From Blastopirellula retiformator (GTDB lineage Bacteria > Planctomycetota > Planctomycetia > Pirellulales > Pirellulaceae), in NCBI RefSeq assembly GCF_007859755.1, contig NZ_SJPF01000002.1, positions 751,995-815,994 of the forward strand: a stretch of DNA of 64,000 bases. The letters are read 5' to 3'. How positions within the stretch are numbered: position 1 is the first letter of the stretch; each line of letters begins with the position of its first letter. Made by a program: the position numbers and the translations under genes. Below the pieces are notes generated by a model. That model saw only the letters and a list, made by a program, of their open reading frames with translations, was not told the DNA's origin and made no database searches. Positions 32,118 through 42,003 of the stretch are shown here, piece by piece.

Positions 32118-34379
32118 CTATTGCAGCGAAAGGACTTCCGACTTCGAGTAGATCGGCAGATGCCGGTAGTAGACTTCCAGCATGTAGACGCACAGGCAAG
32201 TCATAAACAGCCGCCCGCCGATCACGCCATGTTTGTCTCCATCGGGCGACCAACTTCCCTTGTCGCTGCCGACCTGGACCTGACCCTCTGGGATCGCCTG
32301 CCGCATGACGCGATTCCAACTTTGCCACGCCGAGCCCTCATAATGATGCGCCACCTGAGTGCCGTAGTACCAGTAGTAGACGTCGGGTTCTTTCCAATCG
32401 ACCGGGTTTTCGACCAGGTAGTCGACGCCATCCTGCAAACGGGGATCTTCTTGCTTCCAGCCCAAGTACTGCCGGCAGAGTAAACCCTCGGCCGTCATCG
32501 ACAGCGTCGCCGGCTGGTTGCGGGTTGGTTGGTAGGTGTAGCGAGCGCCATTCTCTTTCGCAACGGTATCGAGAAACCCGCCGACGCGCTGCAGCGTCTC
32601 TTCGGGTACGGTCAGCCCGCACATCTTGGCGCTGGCGAAGGCGATGACAAACCAACCGGTGACCGAAGTATCGGCGCCATCGCCTGGCGTGTAGCGCCAA
32701 CCACCTTCCGGCGACTGAATGCGGACCGCGTAGTTGATCGCCCGTTGGGCCGGTTTGCGGTACTGCTCATCTTTGGTCATGCCGTACAACTCGCAGAGGG
32801 CAATCGTCGCTTGGGCTTGCGTGTACAAGCGATGCTGATTGGCGAGCGGCCCGCTGATGAAGGTGCCATCGTTGTCCATCTGCGACATTAAGAAGCCCCA
32901 GCCTCGGGTCACCTCGCGAGTGTAGCCGCCTTCGAGCGTCGTGTGCCCTGCCCCTTGAAACGCCAGCAGCGCCATCGCGGTCGCCGCAATATGATTCTCG
33001 ATTCCGGCGCCATCTTTGTAGGGGCCTTTCAAGCTCCACGAGCCATCGCGGCGTTGATTTCGCTTGAGCCAATCGAGCGCCGCTTTGACCGACTGTTCGG
33101 TCGTCGCGTTGCCGCCATACGCTTTCAGTAGCGCCTTCTTTCCGCCCCCTTCGCCTCGGAAGTTGAATTCAACGCCCGGCGTTTCGACTTCGCGCTGTCG
33201 CGACTTCGTCCCCGTGGCGGCCAGGGTCGTCAGCGACTCGGGCGGCGGTTGCTCGGACTCAAACAACGTAATGTCGAACCCGACAATGTCGTCCTCCACC
33301 AAGTCATCTTCATCGAGCAACATTTCTAGATCGAGTTGTTCGCCCAGACGCTCGGCGTACGTCGCCGTCACGACGACTTCCTGCCTTTGCGTCGGCGTGA
33401 AGACCAACATCGCCAGCGCGACCACCAAGACGAAGTGGATGATCGAGCTGATCATCCACGGCGGCATCATCCGCGTCGACTTGGCGGTCAAGTCATCGGC
33501 CGGAGCGCTGAGCTTGGCGACCGCCAGGTTCGCGTCGACCACTTCCGGCGGAGCTTTCTTGGGCGCCTTCTGCGGCAAACCTTTGCCATCAGAAGGAACT
33601 TGCTCGACCGGCGCTGATTTGTCGACCGGTTTCGCGTCAGGCGACTTTGCCGCAGGCGTCCGCTTCGGCTTTACCGGCGCTTCGGCCGCCGGCTTTGACG
33701 CGGGCGCAGGTTTCGCAGCCGGCGGCTTTTTGGTCGCCCGCTTCTTTGGAGTTGGTTTTGCCGGAGGCTGTTCGCCTGGCGCTTCATCGCGCCACTTCGG
33801 CGGTTCCGGCTTGTCGCTTGGCTTGCGCGACTGCGGCTTCTTCGTTTCCGGCGGTCGCTTCGCACTGGGGGGCAATGCCGACTTTGGCGGAGGAGTTGGC
33901 TCTTGCTCGGCAGGCTTTGGTTGGGGCGGAGCGCTCGGCGGAACCGGCGGCGATTCGTTTTGCGGCGCTACCGGAGGCTGCGCCCACTGGTTCGGATAAC
34001 CAGCCGGCGCCCCAGGAGATCCATAAGGAGCTGATGGCGGGTACTGCCCCGGCGGTGGTTGTTGCCCCGGCAGAGGATAACCGCCAGCGGGCGGATATTG
34101 CGGCGGCGGACCTTGCTGACCAGGCGGTGGATATTGACCCGGCGGCGGGTACGGTCCCTGCGCAGGATATTGCGGCGGTGGGTATTGCCCCGGCGGATAC
34201 TGTCCCGCGGGCGGAAAATAATTGGGAACCGATTGCGGCGGTGCTTGTCCAAACGAGATCGGCGCCTTCGCCGCATCCCCTTCTGACGCCGGCGGCGGAG
34301 TCGATGGAGGCTGCGATATCGGCGCAGGGCGCTTCTCTGGCGATTTATCGCGGTCTTTCGGATGTTCGTCGCTCGACAT
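32118..34379 (-). CDS. Pro-rich membrane protein with terpene-cyclase-like repeat domain
   Basis: I chose ATG 34379 with GGAG upstream. Residues 1-130 are dominated by Pro/Tyr/Gln/Gly repeats (GQYPPPGQQGPPPQYPPAGG); 130-290 are Pro/Lys/Ala-rich. One membrane segment follows near 320 (ISSIIHFVLVVALAMLVF). After an acidic stretch (LEMLLDEDDLVEDDIVGF) the C-terminal domain has prenyltransferase/squalene-oxidase-type alpha/alpha repeats: WLKRNQRRDGSWSLKG, ALLAFQGAGHTT, GGWRYTPGDGADTSVTGW, and AHHYEGSAWQSWNRVMRQ. No DxDD acid motif is seen, so cyclase activity is doubtful. Such proteins are frequent in planctomycetes and probably have an envelope role. Confidence 0.8.
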   Translation of the reverse strand: MSSDEHPKDRDKSPEKRPAPISQPPSTPPPASEGDAAKAPISFGQAPPQSVPNYFPPAGQYPPGQYPPPQYPAQGPYPPPGQYPPPGQQGPPPQYPPAGGYPLPGQQPPPGQYPPSAPYGSPGAPAGYPNQWAQPPVAPQNESPPVPPSAPPQPKPAEQEPTPPPKSALPPSAKRPPETKKPQSRKPSDKPEPPKWRDEAPGEQPPAKPTPKKRATKKPPAAKPAPASKPAAEAPVKPKRTPAAKSPDAKPVDKSAPVEQVPSDGKGLPQKAPKKAPPEVVDANLAVAKLSAPADDLTAKSTRMMPPWMISSIIHFVLVVALAMLVFTPTQRQEVVVTATYAERLGEQLDLEMLLDEDDLVEDDIVGFDITLFESEQPPPESLTTLAATGTKSRQREVETPGVEFNFRGEGGGKKALLKAYGGNATTEQSVKAALDWLKRNQRRDGSWSLKGPYKDGAGIENHIAATAMALLAFQGAGHTTLEGGYTREVTRGWGFLMSQMDNDGTFISGPLANQHRLYTQAQATIALCELYGMTKDEQYRKPAQRAINYAVRIQSPEGGWRYTPGDGADTSVTGWFVIAFASAKMCGLTVPEETLQRVGGFLDTVAKENGARYTYQPTRNQPATLSMTAEGLLCRQYLGWKQEDPRLQDGVDYLVENPVDWKEPDVYYWYYGTQVAHHYEGSAWQSWNRVMRQAIPEGQVQVGSDKGSWSPDGDKHGVIGGRLFMTCLCVYMLEVYYRHLPIYSKSEVLSLQ

Positions 34380-34736
34380 CCACCAGCTCCAAGACCGCAC
34401 TACCAAGACGGCCAAAATACAAGCGAAAAAAGGGGTTACGTCACTCTACCAGTGAGTTTTTTAAGCGGCAAGGAACCGATAATGTACTCAACCGAGCCCG
34501 CGCGGAATTCGCGCCGATTTTGTCGATTTTGACGAGACCGCACACAACGCTCGATCCCACGGCTTTCCGCGTCGAAAACTGTCCTACCGGCGATTGCGGC
34601 CGATTTGCCGCGTAAACGCCGACCAAAGTAGATCGCCTACGAATTTTTTCGGTCGGTCCCCTGGACACTGATCACAGTTCCTTTACAATTCAGCACTTCC
34701 AACAGCGGCAAGCATGTCGTTAAGTGGAGTTAATGT

Positions 34737-34813
<77 letters not shown>

Positions 34814-34815
34814 TC

Positions 34816-34854
34816 AACGCTGGTTGAGCAAAATTGCTCTGCCAGCGTTTTTTT
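34816..34854 (+). terminator. Intrinsic terminator after tRNA
   Basis: AACGCTGG (34816-34823) pairs with CCAGCGTT (34842-34849). An inner GAGCAA/TTGCTC stem extends the hairpin, and a run of seven T ends it at 34854. It starts six bases after the tRNA. Confidence 0.9.
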
Positions 34855-35206
34855 ATGCCGTCGCGGAATTTCGCACTTAACCAATGGCTGCTAGTGCCGG
34901 CGTGCGCAAGGCGGCGTGTTCCAATGTATTGATCTCACGCCCCTTCTAAGCAGGTCGACGTTCGGATTTTTGGCCGAACCCTCTATCTGGGAAAGCGTGG
35001 CTGTGGTGAAAACCAGAAAGACTTTGGCGAATCGAAGCCGAAACGCGTCCTCACGCCGTTCTTGTCGACCACAGCACACTTCATTTCCCCGCTTCTGATC
35101 CTTTGAATACCCCAGCGCAGGGCGCGCCTACTTTCGACGTATCGGCAGGCGGTCAGGACGATTTCTCCCTCTTTTTCCTTTACGGAAGTACGGTATAAAG
35201 GGGGCC
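34855..35206. other. Gap without supported gene
   Basis: The 350 bases between the tRNA terminator and the antiporter gene show no frame with coding character or a repeat known from elsewhere in the window. Promoters for the antiporter gene must lie here, but no clear -35/-10 pair was identified. Confidence 0.5.
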
Positions 35207-36667
35207 ATGAGCTTCTTCAATATCGCCGGCATCCTTGTCGCCCTTGCAGCGGCCTTCGCGTTCATCAACCACAAACTGCTTAAGCTGCCGACAACGGTAG
35301 GCTTGATGCTGCTGGCCATGCTGCACGCGGTCGCCCTGCTGCTGATTAATTGGATCGTGCCGCAGGCGGGCGTGCTCACCGCGGCTGAGACCCTCGTCGG
35401 CTCGATCGACTTCGACCAGACGCTCATGGAGGGCATGCTCGGCTACCTGCTGTTTGCCGGGGCGTTGCATGTCGACCTGAACGACCTCAAGAAACAGTCT
35501 GCGGCCATCGGTCTGCTTGCGACCGTCGGCGTTCTCGCGACGACGTTCATCGTCGGCGGCCTTACCTACGTGATCACCGGCTGGCTCGGTATCGAGGTCC
35601 GCTTCATCTACTGCCTGATATTTGGGTCGATTGTCGCGCCGACCGATCCGATCGCGGTCTTGGGGATCGTCAAGAGCCTCGGCGCACCCAAGCCGCTGGA
35701 GACCAAGATCGCCGGCGAGTCGCTGTTTAATGATGGCGTGGGCGTGGTGGTGTTTATTGCGCTGCTGGGGATCGCGGGGCTGGGTCAGCATCATGGCGAA
35801 TCGCATGCCGACGCGGCGAAGAACCATGATGTCAATCACGTCGCTGAGCCCAGCGAACAAGTTTTGGACAACCGCCCCAGCGCCGATAGCGATGCGGAAC
35901 AACCCGGAAACGCACCTACGCACGATGCTCAAGCGCACAGCGAGAAGGCGGAGACGACAGTAATGGATGTCGCCAAGCTTTTCGCCCTCGAAGCCGGCGG
36001 CGGGCTCGCGCTCGGCCTGGTGCTGGGGATGGTCGCGTTCCTCCTGTTGCGAACCATTGATCACTACGCGACGGAGATTTTGCTTTCGCTGGCGGTCGTG
36101 ACCGGCGGGTATGCCTTGGCGATGGCGCTTCACCTATCGGGGCCATTGGCGATGGTGGTCGCGGGGCTGATCCTGGGTAACCATGGCCGAACGCTAGCGA
36201 TGTCCGACCAAACGCGCGAGCACCTGGACACGTTCTGGGAATTGGTAGACGAACTTCTGAACGCGGTGCTGTTTGTGTTGATCGGTATGGAGGTCTTGGT
36301 CCTTTCGTTCACGGCGCAGTATTTGCTGGCCGGGGCATTGGCGATCCCCGCGGCGCTGCTGGCGAGGTTCCTGTCGGTCGGCGCCGTGGTGACCGCCTTG
36401 AAGAAGGCGACCAACCGAGAATATACGCCGCACGCGATCAAGGTGATGACTTGGGGCGGCCTGCGCGGCGGGATCAGCGTCGCACTCGCGCTATCGCTCA
36501 AGGAAGAGATCCACGCCCAGCAATCGCAGTACGACAACATCGGCGAACTCATCCTGACGATGACCTACGTCGTCGTCGCCTTCTCAATCCTCTTCGGCGG
36601 CCTGACCATGGGGCCAATGTTGCGCCAGCTGGGCCTTGCCGGGCAAAGCAAATCAGACGCCCACTAA
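35207..36667 (+). CDS. Na+/H+ antiporter, NhaP/CPA1 type
   Basis: The 486-residue protein has about 12 membrane segments. The CPA1 core is visible: [40 protein letters not shown] (ion-binding Asp in FNDGVG), [13 protein letters not shown] and the C-terminal [18 protein letters not shown]. It would exchange Na+ or K+ for H+ across the cytoplasmic membrane. A His/Asp/Glu-rich hydrophilic insert of about 60 residues ([20 protein letters not shown] onward, residues 195-255) interrupts the usual fold and may sense pH or metal. It stands alone, followed by a family A repeat. Confidence 0.9.
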   Translation: MSFFNIAGILVALAAAFAFINHKLLKLPTTVGLMLLAMLHAVALLLINWIVPQAGVLTAAETLVGSIDFDQTLMEGMLGYLLFAGALHVDLNDLKKQSAAIGLLATVGVLATTFIVGGLTYVITGWLGIEVRFIYCLIFGSIVAPTDPIAVLGIVKSLGAPKPLETKIAGESLFNDGVGVVVFIALLGIAGLGQHHGESHADAAKNHDVNHVAEPSEQVLDNRPSADSDAEQPGNAPTHDAQAHSEKAETTVMDVAKLFALEAGGGLALGLVLGMVAFLLLRTIDHYATEILLSLAVVTGGYALAMALHLSGPLAMVVAGLILGNHGRTLAMSDQTREHLDTFWELVDELLNAVLFVLIGMEVLVLSFTAQYLLAGALAIPAALLARFLSVGAVVTALKKATNREYTPHAIKVMTWGGLRGGISVALALSLKEEIHAQQSQYDNIGELILTMTYVVVAFSILFGGLTMGPMLRQLGLAGQSKSDAH

Positions 36668-36708
36668 CTACGGATAGCGACCTGATCAACGCGGAGGCGG
36701 CCTCATAG

Positions 36709-36841
36709 CAGTCCGTTGATTTTCTCAACGGTATGCGATCCCAAGATAGCGACGTAAGTCGTTATTTTGCGAGCCGCGAAGAGCTATGCTCTGAGCCTGG
36801 CGAGGTTGGAAAATGCCACGAGGGCATTTTCCAACAGGCAG
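36709..36841 (+). mobile_element. Family A hairpin MITE, copy 3 (133 bp, ATAG duplication)
   Basis: ATAG lies on both sides (36705-36708 and 36842-36845). Compared with the 149-bp copies, 16 bases are missing between the first hairpin and GCGATCCCA, removing the right arm of hairpin 1 and part of hairpin 2. The rest is intact. Confidence 0.88.
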
Positions 36842-37148
36842 ATAGCCTTGAGGTTGTCGGTTCAACGTGGGGGGCGTTGGTGGTGATGATGGAGACGCGC
36901 CGTCGCCAAGCGCTCGTCAAGTTCGCGATCGCTTGCTTTGCCTGGAGTCTTCCAGTTACCGTTAGAGGAGGGAAAGTCTCACGCTCAGAATATAGAGAGT
37001 TGGCAGAGAAAAGGGGAGGCCTGCGTTGCGAATTTGACCCCCGTCCCCGTAGATTGCTCCTATTGTTAGAGGGCGCTCCCCGTAATAGGCCGTTCTGAAC
37101 AATCATAAGTTGTCTGTTTTCAGAGTTTCTACATAGTTGGAGCGTCAC
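36842..37148. other. Gap with one end of a GGGGACGGGGGTC-bracketed segment
   Basis: Apart from the duplicated ATAG, the gap holds GACCCCCGTCCCC at 37036-37048, the inverse of a motif at 37729-37741 beyond the next gene. No supported gene is seen here. Confidence 0.5.
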
Positions 37149-37745
37149 ATGTTGCGCATGACCACCGCCCTCCTGCTAATCTGTTTTGTCGCCGAGTCTC
37201 GGGCGCAAGACAACGCCCGAATGGCGACCGGGAAACACTCGCTGATTGCAACGTTTGACGAGACAGACGCTCGCCGGAATTTCTTCCACGACGTGAATGT
37301 TTGCTCCGAAGCAGAACGGCTCACTCTGGTTGTGGTCAGCGATCTCGCTGAGAAACAGGACGCAACAGAAGAGGCTGATGAAGACGCCTCGAATCAAGCA
37401 AGAGGTGGCTTCGGCGATCCGTCGGACGATGGCAGAGCCAAGTGGCTTGCTCGACCATTGGGACAAGAGCCTTGGCTTTCCCCGGAGCGAAAAGTCCATG
37501 GAACCGTCGATGCCGACGGAGTGATTCGTTTCGGCGTCACCACAACTCGTGATGGCAAGCTCGTCTCCCTGCATTTTGTTGGTCGCTCGTCATTTGCTGG
37601 TGCATCTGGAAAAGTTTTTCTATTGTCGTCGGAAAAGCCCGTCCTGGAGGGAACGTGGAAACTCATCAATCCATTCACTAACGCCCGCCTAGTCCCGGGC
37701 TTCAACGGAGCTAGTCCAGCAGAGAACAGGGGACGGGGGTCTTAA
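37149..37745 (+). CDS. Secreted protein of unknown function
   Basis: I chose ATG 37149 (MLRMTTALLLICFVAESRAQ) with GGAG six bases upstream. A signal peptide precedes a soluble domain with an acidic loop (EKQDATEEADEDASNQARGG) and C-terminal beta segments (HGTVDADGVIRFGVTTTRDG; GKVFLLSSEKPVLEGTWKL). The last codons (GRGS, stop) are encoded by the inverted motif GGGGACGGGGGTC. Lower GC than neighbours and bracketing by this motif suggest recent acquisition. No family recognised. Confidence 0.6.
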   Translation: MLRMTTALLLICFVAESRAQDNARMATGKHSLIATFDETDARRNFFHDVNVCSEAERLTLVVVSDLAEKQDATEEADEDASNQARGGFGDPSDDGRAKWLARPLGQEPWLSPERKVHGTVDADGVIRFGVTTTRDGKLVSLHFVGRSSFAGASGKVFLLSSEKPVLEGTWKLINPFTNARLVPGFNGASPAENRGRGS

Positions 37746-37810
37746 AGGCCGGCGCTGCGAATTTGCCCGCCGTCCCTTTAGATTGCCCGCCGTCCCTTTA
37801 GATTGCCCGC

Positions 37811-38311
37811 GTGTTCGTCAAGGAACTGATCCCTTTCATCGACAAGACGTATCGCACCATCGCCAATCGCGACGGACGCGGGCTCGAAGGGTTCTCGCAA
37901 GGTGGCCGCGGTACGACGCGGATCATGTTCAAGCGCCCTGACCTGTTTTGTTCGACAGCGCCAGGACGTTCTGGGTACTCCAACGAAATGAAGGTGAAAG
38001 AGCAAGAAGGCCGCGAGAACAGGAATCTGGTCTTCGCCAAAGGAGACAACACCTGGGACTTGGCCCAAGAATACGCCGAGACGAAAAACCCGCCGCTGCG
38101 GATTCAATTGCATGTCGGCACAAAAGGGTTCAACTACGAGCACAACTTGCAGTTCATGAAGTATCGGGAGTCGCTCGAGATTCCGTTCGAGCGCATCATC
38201 GTCGAAGGCGCCCCGCATAGCGCCGCCAAGATCGACGACAAACGAGGGCTAGAGATCGTTCAGTTTCACGCCGACAACGTCCGCCGCTCCGGCGCTTTGC
38301 CGGCGCAATGA
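37811..38311 (+). pseudogene. N-terminally truncated alpha/beta-hydrolase esterase
   Basis: The product from GTG 37811 is about 166 residues and lacks the first half of an esterase. It begins FVKELIPFIDKTYRTIANRD, contains the nucleophile elbow GFSQGGRGT, and ends with a late helix containing the probable His (EGAPHSAAKIDDKRG). This matches esterase-D/feruloyl-esterase-type enzymes (PF00756-like) from the strand before the nucleophile on. The missing 5' part is replaced by two tandem copies of TTGCCCGCCGTCCCTTTAGA, so a deletion or repeat rearrangement removed it. Confidence 0.7.
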
Positions 38312-38475
38312 GTGCGGCGAACGTTCTCGTGATTGCTTTCTCACCGAATCGATAACAGCCTATCTTTTTCAAACGTTTGAGTCGCCGCAAAACCAAAAAT
38401 CTTGTGTAAAAAGCTACCGTAGGTCGGGTATCCTAGAAGCACCCCTTCCCTCGCCTACTCTGCTGGAGCCGAATC

Positions 38476-39564
38476 ATGCCCAAGTTACGCCTCGCGTTAT
38501 TTCACTTGCTGCTGACGTTTCTTATCGTGACGGCGTTTGCATTGCCGGCGATGGCGATGGAACCATCCGCCCCGCTTCCCGATCCGGATGGCAAGCCGGC
38601 CGACATGACCAAGCCGGTGAAGGTTTACATCTTGATGGGGCAGTCCAACATGCTGGAGATGGGCAAGGTCGCCGGCGACGAAGATGGGCGACTCGAGCAC
38701 GCGGTCAACAGCAAGGGACTCTATCCCTATCTAGTCAATGAAGCTGGCGCCTGGACGGTGCGCAAGGATGTTCGCAACGTCGCGGTCATGGGGAGCGGCG
38801 GCCCCGGCAAGACTTCGCTCCGCAAGAATGACTGGCTGCAAGTCGCCGGCGGAAAGATTGGCGTCGAGATCGGTATCGGCAGCTATCTGGGTGAGTTGCA
38901 TGACGAGCCGGTGCTGATTTTGAAAAGTGCGATTGGCAATCGTTCGCTCGGCTGGGACTTGCTTCCCCCCGATTCGCCGTCGTATGAATTCACCGATCCG
39001 AAGGATGGCAAGACCTACATCTATGCCGGCTACGGACAGAGCCCGCTGCGTTGGGAGAAAGGGACCGAGCCGGAGCCAATCGGCTGGAAAGCAGGCGTTC
39101 AGTACGATGGCGACATCGCCCGGGCGAAAGAGGTGCTGAGCAATCTCGACAAGTATTACCCCGGCGCCACCGACTACGAAGTGACCGGCTTTTTCTGGTG
39201 GCAAGGAGACAAGGATCGCTACAATCCGGGGCACTCGCAGAAGTACGAACAGAACCTGGTGAACCTGATCCAGCGCCTCCGCCAAGAGTTTGACGCCAAG
39301 AGCGCCAAGTTCGTCTGTGCAACGCTTGGCCAAACCGACAAGGACGCGGCCCAAGGGACCGAGAAAGATATCCTCGAAGCGCAGTTCGCCGTCAGCGATC
39401 CTAACAAGCACCCCGAGTTCAAAGGCGCCGTCGCCACCGTCTACACGCATCCGCTTTCTCAAGGGGGCGCTTCTAATGGTCATTACAACCACAATGCCGA
39501 GACCTACATGAACGTCGGCGAAGCGATGGGCCAAGCGATGGTGCGATTGCAGAAGAGCCCATAA
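38476..39564 (+). CDS. SASA-type sialate O-acetylesterase-like protein
   Basis: A signal peptide (LLLTFLIVTAFALPAMAMEP) precedes an SGNH/SASA (DUF303) esterase domain. The nucleophile block is VKVYILMGQSNMLEMGKVAG, then GVEIGIGSYLGELHDEPVLI, GFFWWQGDKDRYNP and GGASNGHYNHNAETY with a candidate catalytic His. These enzymes remove acetyl groups from sugars in polysaccharides. It is exported, single and probably part of complex-polysaccharide degradation. The preceding 160 bases contain no gene. Confidence 0.85.
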   Translation: MPKLRLALFHLLLTFLIVTAFALPAMAMEPSAPLPDPDGKPADMTKPVKVYILMGQSNMLEMGKVAGDEDGRLEHAVNSKGLYPYLVNEAGAWTVRKDVRNVAVMGSGGPGKTSLRKNDWLQVAGGKIGVEIGIGSYLGELHDEPVLILKSAIGNRSLGWDLLPPDSPSYEFTDPKDGKTYIYAGYGQSPLRWEKGTEPEPIGWKAGVQYDGDIARAKEVLSNLDKYYPGATDYEVTGFFWWQGDKDRYNPGHSQKYEQNLVNLIQRLRQEFDAKSAKFVCATLGQTDKDAAQGTEKDILEAQFAVSDPNKHPEFKGAVATVYTHPLSQGGASNGHYNHNAETYMNVGEAMGQAMVRLQKSP

Positions 39565-39715
39565 CCGCAGCGGAGTTTTTCGCTCGGCTTCGAGAAATCA
39601 ACGCCGGTCGGACATCTGCCGAACCGGCGAATCTTTGCAAGCAAAGCATTCAAGTCGCCTCGCAAATAGCGAGGCTTCTTGCCAGGGGCTAACCTGCACC
39701 CTCACGCTGGATTAG

Positions 39716-39742
39716 CAGTCCGTTGATTTTCTCGACGGACTG
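39716..39742 (+). mobile_element. Family A minimal copy: 27-bp hairpin with TTAG duplication
   Basis: Only the first family A hairpin is present: CAGTCCGT, TGATTTTCTCG as loop, ACGGACTG. TTAG lies directly on both sides (39712-39715 and 39743-39746). It sits at the edge of a broken gene. It is either a minimal mobile unit or the remnant of a full copy that lost everything after hairpin 1. Confidence 0.8.
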
Positions 39743-40093
39743 TTAGACGGCAATCACTCTGGCGTCAGCGTCACCGACGCCGCCGGCAAATATCGCCTGA
39801 CGACGTTCGAGGACTTTGACGGCGTTACCGAGGGAGACTTTCAGGTCACCGTCGAGAAAAACGACTGAATCGAGATCGCCGCGTCGGGGCCACATGCCGG
39901 GCCCGGCGGTTCTGGCGGCCCGGTCAAGAAAGTGCCGCTCACGCCGGCCAAGTATCGCGATTTTGAGAAGTCGGGGTTCACTGCGACCATTTCGCCCGAC
40001 GGCCCGAATACGTTCGACTTCGATCTCGACTCGCAGGCGAAACTGCCGGGGCTGCCCCGTTTGCCTGCGCTGCTCTCTTCTGCTACGCTCTGA
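39743..40093 (+). pseudogene. Remnant of carboxypeptidase-regulatory-like lipoprotein gene
   Basis: The frame reads LDGNHSGVSVTDAAGKYRLT, then TFEDFDGVTEGDFQVTVEKN D, a TGA stop, and after it GPGGSGGPVKKVPLTPAKYR and FEKSGFTATISPDGPNTFDF DL. This is the second half of small planctomycete lipoproteins with a carboxypeptidase regulatory-like fold. The start is missing, one internal stop is present, and a 27-bp family A hairpin lies at the break. The rest of the 39565-40269 gap has no supported gene. Confidence 0.65.
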
Positions 40094-40269
40094 CTTACTG
40101 CGGAAGCTCGAAAGTTTTGTAGTTTAACAATCTTTTTCGTCTCTAAGACGAAATGCCGGACGCTAACCGAGCGTGTGGCAGCTTCGCAGCCTTCCGGCCG
40201 AATGCCCCGCTTTGATCTTCCTTCCTCCCGCTGTTCCGCTAGTTTCCAAATGACTGGGCGTCCCTAGAC

Positions 40270-41910
40270 ATGCTTGCGATCGTTTTGGGAATGCTCATCG
40301 TCGTTGGCGGCGTGCTGTTTTTTCGGCTGCATGCATTCCTGGCCCTATTCTTCGCCACGCTGGTCGTCGCCGCCGCAACGGCGTCTTATTGCGTTCGCGA
40401 AAGCGCGCTCGACAATCACGCGGCGAACATCGTCGCCCTTGCCGACCAGCAGGTAGAACTAGCCGCTGTGGGCGATGAATTTAAAAGCCAGCCCGGCGCC
40501 TACTACATCGTCAGCGGCGAGGAGGATCTCCCGCAGCTAGACGCGCAATCCGTTTGGATCGAGCAATTCGACGCATCGACCGCAACGCTCCGCGAAAACT
40601 TGGCTGAATCGCCTCGACTGCCTGCGCGGCTAATTTCTCAGCACGACTACGACCAAGCCGTAAAGCTGTCCGAAACCAGCGCCACCAGCCGCGTCGCCGA
40701 CGCACTTGGCAAGACGTTCGGCAAAATTGGCGTACTGATTGCGATGGCCTCGATCATCGGCCAATGTCTCTTAACCAGCGGCGCCGCAGAACGGATCGTG
40801 CAGACCATTCGCCAGGCGCTCGGCCAGCGCTGGACCACGCTCGCCTTTGTGATCAGCAGTTTCATCTTGGCGATTCCGGTCTTCTTCGACACGGTGTTTT
40901 TCCTGATGTTGCCGCTCGCCCAAGCGATGGCTCGCCGCACCGGTCGCGACTACCTAAAGTACGTGATGTCGATCATCGTCGGGGGAACGCTCGCCCATTC
41001 GCTGGTGCCGCCGACTCCGGGTCCGCTATTTGTCGCTAGCGAACTCAACGTCAGCATCGGCGCCATGGCGATCGGCGGGATTGCGGTCGGCATCTGGGGC
41101 GTCTTCGCCGGTTACATTTACATGCTGTGGGCCAATCGCCGGTGGCAAATTCCGCTCCGTTTCGACGAAGCCGAACAAGTGACCGACGCGGCGCCGCCCA
41201 ATGATTCGCGGCTCCCCAGCTTCGGCCTCTCGATCTTGCCGGTCGTCATCCCGATTATTCTGCTCGCGCTGCTAACGTTCTACAAAGCCGCGAAGCCCGA
41301 CTTCGGCAGTGCGCTGACCCCGGTTCTCGACACGGCCATTCCTTTCCTGGGCGATAAGAACATCGCGTTATCGTTGGGCGCTCTGTTAGCGATGCTAACG
41401 CTGATCTTGAAGCCGAAGACCACCTGGGTCGAACTCGGCAAGTCGGTGCAGAAGGCATTGGCCGAAGGGGGCGTCGTCATCTTGATCACCTGTGCCGGCG
41501 GCGCATTTGGAGAGATGATTCGGCAAACCGATGTCGGCGCCACGATCGCCAACTTAATGCCGTCGTCGGTCAGCGGGTCCGGCCTACTGGCGATGGCGTT
41601 TCTCGTCACCTTGACTATTCGCGTCATTCAAGGCTCGGCGACCGTCGCCATGATCGCGGCCATTGGGATCGTCGTCCCGTTAGCGACGCAAATTGGGCTG
41701 CCGTTTCATCCGGTCTACCTGGCGCTGGCGATCGGTTGCGGCTCGAAACCGCTGCCCTGGATGAACGACAGCGGCTTCTGGGTGATCAGCCGGATGAGTG
41801 GATTTACCGAGAAAGAAACGCTGCAAACCTTCTCGGTGCTGCTTACGATTATGGGCATCGCCTCGTTTCTGGCGACGCTGTTGGCGGCCTACCTTTTCCC
41901 CCTTGCGTAA
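40270..41910 (+). CDS. GntP-family gluconate/sugar-acid permease
   Basis: The 546-residue membrane protein has 12-14 hydrophobic segments. GntP features are ALGKTFGKIGVLIAMASIIG, FFDTVFFLMLPLAQAMARRT, GGTLAHSLVPPTPGPLFVAS, IRVIQGSATVAMIAAIGIVV and GSKPLPWMNDSGFWVISRMS. It would import a sugar acid with H+. A hydrophilic stretch at residues 50-140 (DEFKSQPGAYYIVSGEEDLP) is longer than in gluconate permeases. It lies upstream of a dehydratase and an aldolase-type gene that would metabolise the substrate. Confidence 0.88.
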   Translation: MLAIVLGMLIVVGGVLFFRLHAFLALFFATLVVAAATASYCVRESALDNHAANIVALADQQVELAAVGDEFKSQPGAYYIVSGEEDLPQLDAQSVWIEQFDASTATLRENLAESPRLPARLISQHDYDQAVKLSETSATSRVADALGKTFGKIGVLIAMASIIGQCLLTSGAAERIVQTIRQALGQRWTTLAFVISSFILAIPVFFDTVFFLMLPLAQAMARRTGRDYLKYVMSIIVGGTLAHSLVPPTPGPLFVASELNVSIGAMAIGGIAVGIWGVFAGYIYMLWANRRWQIPLRFDEAEQVTDAAPPNDSRLPSFGLSILPVVIPIILLALLTFYKAAKPDFGSALTPVLDTAIPFLGDKNIALSLGALLAMLTLILKPKTTWVELGKSVQKALAEGGVVILITCAGGAFGEMIRQTDVGATIANLMPSSVSGSGLLAMAFLVTLTIRVIQGSATVAMIAAIGIVVPLATQIGLPFHPVYLALAIGCGSKPLPWMNDSGFWVISRMSGFTEKETLQTFSVLLTIMGIASFLATLLAAYLFPLA

Positions 41911-42003
41911 GTCGCGTTACGACGGTTTCGTCACGCCCGGAAACAGCTAAGATAATAGGCGCCCTTTCCCAATCGCCACGCACCTTCAACCACGATTCGC
42001 TTC

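Noticed and set aside
32121..34615. Several plus-strand frames opposite the Pro-rich protein, including 33064-33999
   Set aside because: The Gly/Ser/Arg-rich composition is the antisense of Pro/Lys/Ala-rich coding DNA.
35180..36133. Minus-strand open frame of 317 codons opposite the antiporter
   Set aside because: Shadow of the membrane protein; no hydrophobic core or motif on the minus strand.
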